Positions 23,242 to 24,344 of a stretch of 24,344 bases of DNA are shown piece by piece. The DNA comes from JAAYAY01 sp964429355 (GTDB lineage: Bacteria; Planctomycetota; Planctomycetia; Pirellulales; Thermoguttaceae): the NCBI GenBank assembly GCA_964429355.1, contig CAYSCH010000107.1, positions 1-24,344 of the forward strand, in the 5' to 3' direction. Positions within the stretch are counted from its first letter, which is position 1, and each line of letters starts with the position of its first letter. Below the pieces are notes generated by a model. The model ran no database searches and had not been told where the DNA came from. It was given only the letters and a program-made list of their open reading frames with translations. Both the position numbers and the translations under genes were made by a program.

Positions 23242-23244
23242 TCG

Positions 23245-24344
23245 ATGACTGACTGGCCGAACCTGTTGCGAATCGCCGTTTTCCTGCCGAGTGCAGGGGC
23301 GTTGGTGATTGCACTCCTGGGCCCCCGTCGCCACGAGGCGGAGCAGAACTTTGCACGCTGGATGGCGCTGGCAACGTCCCTCGCCACGCTCGTCTTGGCC
23401 GTGCTCCTGGCTGCAAATTTCGGCGTCGGAACCGACGAGTTTGCCGTCTCCCAGGCGGGTTTGTGGTTCGGCGACGGGCGCGGGCAGGTCGATATCCGCC
23501 TCAGCCTCGGGTTGGACGGGCTGAGCCTGTGGCTGTTCGGGCTGACGGCGCTGCTGATGATCCTGGCGATTGCTGTAAGCTGGAAGTCGATCGATCGCCA
23601 CTGCCGTGCCTACTACTCCCTCATCTTGATTCTCCAGACGGGGATGACGGGAGTGTTCTGCGCCCGCGACATTATTCTGTTTTATGTCTTCTTTGAAGCC
23701 ACGTTGCTCCCGCTGTTTTTCCTCATCGGAATCTGGGGCAGCAGCGAGCGGCGGTATGCGGCGATCAAGTTCTTCCTCTTCACGTTTGCGGGCAGTGTCC
23801 TGACCTTCCTGGGATTGCTCACTGTGGTCTGGTGGCACCACGTGCAGTCGGGCTGGATGACTTTTTCGATTCCGGAACTGACGACCGAGCTTGTGAAGCA
23901 TCCTATGCCCGTGCCGCTCCAACTGCTCGTATTCGCAGCCTTGTTTGCCGGTTTTGCGATCAAGGTGCCCTTGTTTCCGTTCCATACCTGGTTGCCACTG
24001 GCGCACGTGGAAGCCCCCACGGCCGGGAGCGTGCTGCTCGCCGGAGTGTTGTTGAAGATCGGCACCTACGGCTTCGTTCGGCTGAGCCTGCCGCTTCTGC
24101 CCGACGCCACCGCCATCAGCATGCCCTGGCTGCTCGGGCTGTCGGCTGCCGGGATCATCTACGGCGCACTGGTAGCCTTGGCCCAATCGGATATCAAGCG
24201 GTTGATCGCCTACTCGAGCGTGAGCCACCTCGGCTTCTGTATGCTCGGAATCTTCGCCCTCAATCGGACGGGAATCGACGGTGGCGTGCTGCAGATGATC
24301 AACCACGGACTATCTACCGGTGGCCTGTTTGCTCTGGTTGGCAT
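23245..24344 (+). CDS. nuoM: NADH-quinone oxidoreductase subunit M, N-terminal part (runs off the window)
   Basis: The first 366 residues of the second antiporter-like subunit are visible; the gene continues past the window edge. Glu151 in VFFEATLLPLFFLIG and Lys240 in FAIKVPLFPFHTWLP are the key charged residues of the proton channel. AHVEAPTAGSVLLAGVLLKIG and SDIKRLIAYSSVSHLGF follow, both diagnostic of NuoM. The N-terminus MTDWPNLLRIAVFLPSAGAL is the usual hydrophobic first helix. The start lies 98 nt after nuoL, a space filled by a candidate small open frame. The expected next gene is nuoN, outside the window. Confidence 0.96.
   Translation, partial: MTDWPNLLRIAVFLPSAGALVIALLGPRRHEAEQNFARWMALATSLATLVLAVLLAANFGVGTDEFAVSQAGLWFGDGRGQVDIRLSLGLDGLSLWLFGLTALLMILAIAVSWKSIDRHCRAYYSLILILQTGMTGVFCARDIILFYVFFEATLLPLFFLIGIWGSSERRYAAIKFFLFTFAGSVLTFLGLLTVVWWHHVQSGWMTFSIPELTTELVKHPMPVPLQLLVFAALFAGFAIKVPLFPFHTWLPLAHVEAPTAGSVLLAGVLLKIGTYGFVRLSLPLLPDATAISMPWLLGLSAAGIIYGALVALAQSDIKRLIAYSSVSHLGFCMLGIFALNRTGIDGGVLQMINHGLSTGGLFALVG

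Noticed and set aside
1..24344. Mobile elements, CRISPR arrays, toxin-antitoxin or defence genes, tRNA and rRNA
   Set aside because: None seen by eye on either strand: no transposase or integrase motifs, no regularly spaced repeats, and no tRNA-like cloverleaf that I could recognise. A covariance or HMM search could still find something short.

Overview
The window looks like a chromosomal segment of a planctomycete, probably Pirellulales-like (inference). The evidence is a split two-subunit glycine dehydrogenase (gcvPA/gcvPB), several small proteins that resemble, from memory, conserved planctomycete hypotheticals, FHA proteins with long low-complexity tails, moderately high GC, frequent GTG/TTG starts, and a complete-type complex I operon. 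I see no insertion sequence, phage, CRISPR array, tRNA or rRNA. Most of the window is housekeeping; the unusual material lies in leaders, intergenic structures and small lineage-specific genes.

Layout. 1-2627: the end of gcvPA, then gcvPB, then a lipoate/octanoate transferase-family gene, all on the plus strand and closely packed. The group fits glycine cleavage plus lipoylation of its H protein. 2628-5829: a region of small plus-strand genes. Two paralogous FHA-domain genes flank an 84-residue conserved-type hypothetical, and a strongly basic 196-residue protein follows. Two good intrinsic terminators (4890-4925 and 5792-5829) close its transcription units. 6047-8585: three translationally coupled genes (4-nt overlaps) for a secreted lipase-like alpha/beta hydrolase, the RuvX/YqgF resolvase-like protein and an atypical extended SDR. 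8824-9153: a small, very tyrosine-rich secreted protein. 9409-10596 (minus strand): an M20 metallopeptidase of the ArgE/DapE type. It is separated by 835 nt without a convincing gene from the divergent nuo operon.

11432-24344: nuoA, B, C, D, E, F, G, H, I, J, K, L and the start of nuoM, all in the canonical order on the plus strand. Together they encode the peripheral arm (NADH/FMN, the Fe-S chain, quinone site) and the membrane arm of the proton-pumping NADH:quinone oxidoreductase. A good sigma70-type promoter (TTGACC-17-TAGAAT, 11263-11291) lies ahead of nuoA. A short intrinsic terminator (11392-11416) sits between that promoter and the nuoA start, so the operon may be controlled by attenuation. 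nuoI is interrupted by a run of 10 N. The six bases on either side of the run are identical, and merging them restores one clean frame, so this is an assembly join and not a broken gene. A 32-codon open frame exactly fills the nuoL-nuoM gap and is a candidate new small protein.
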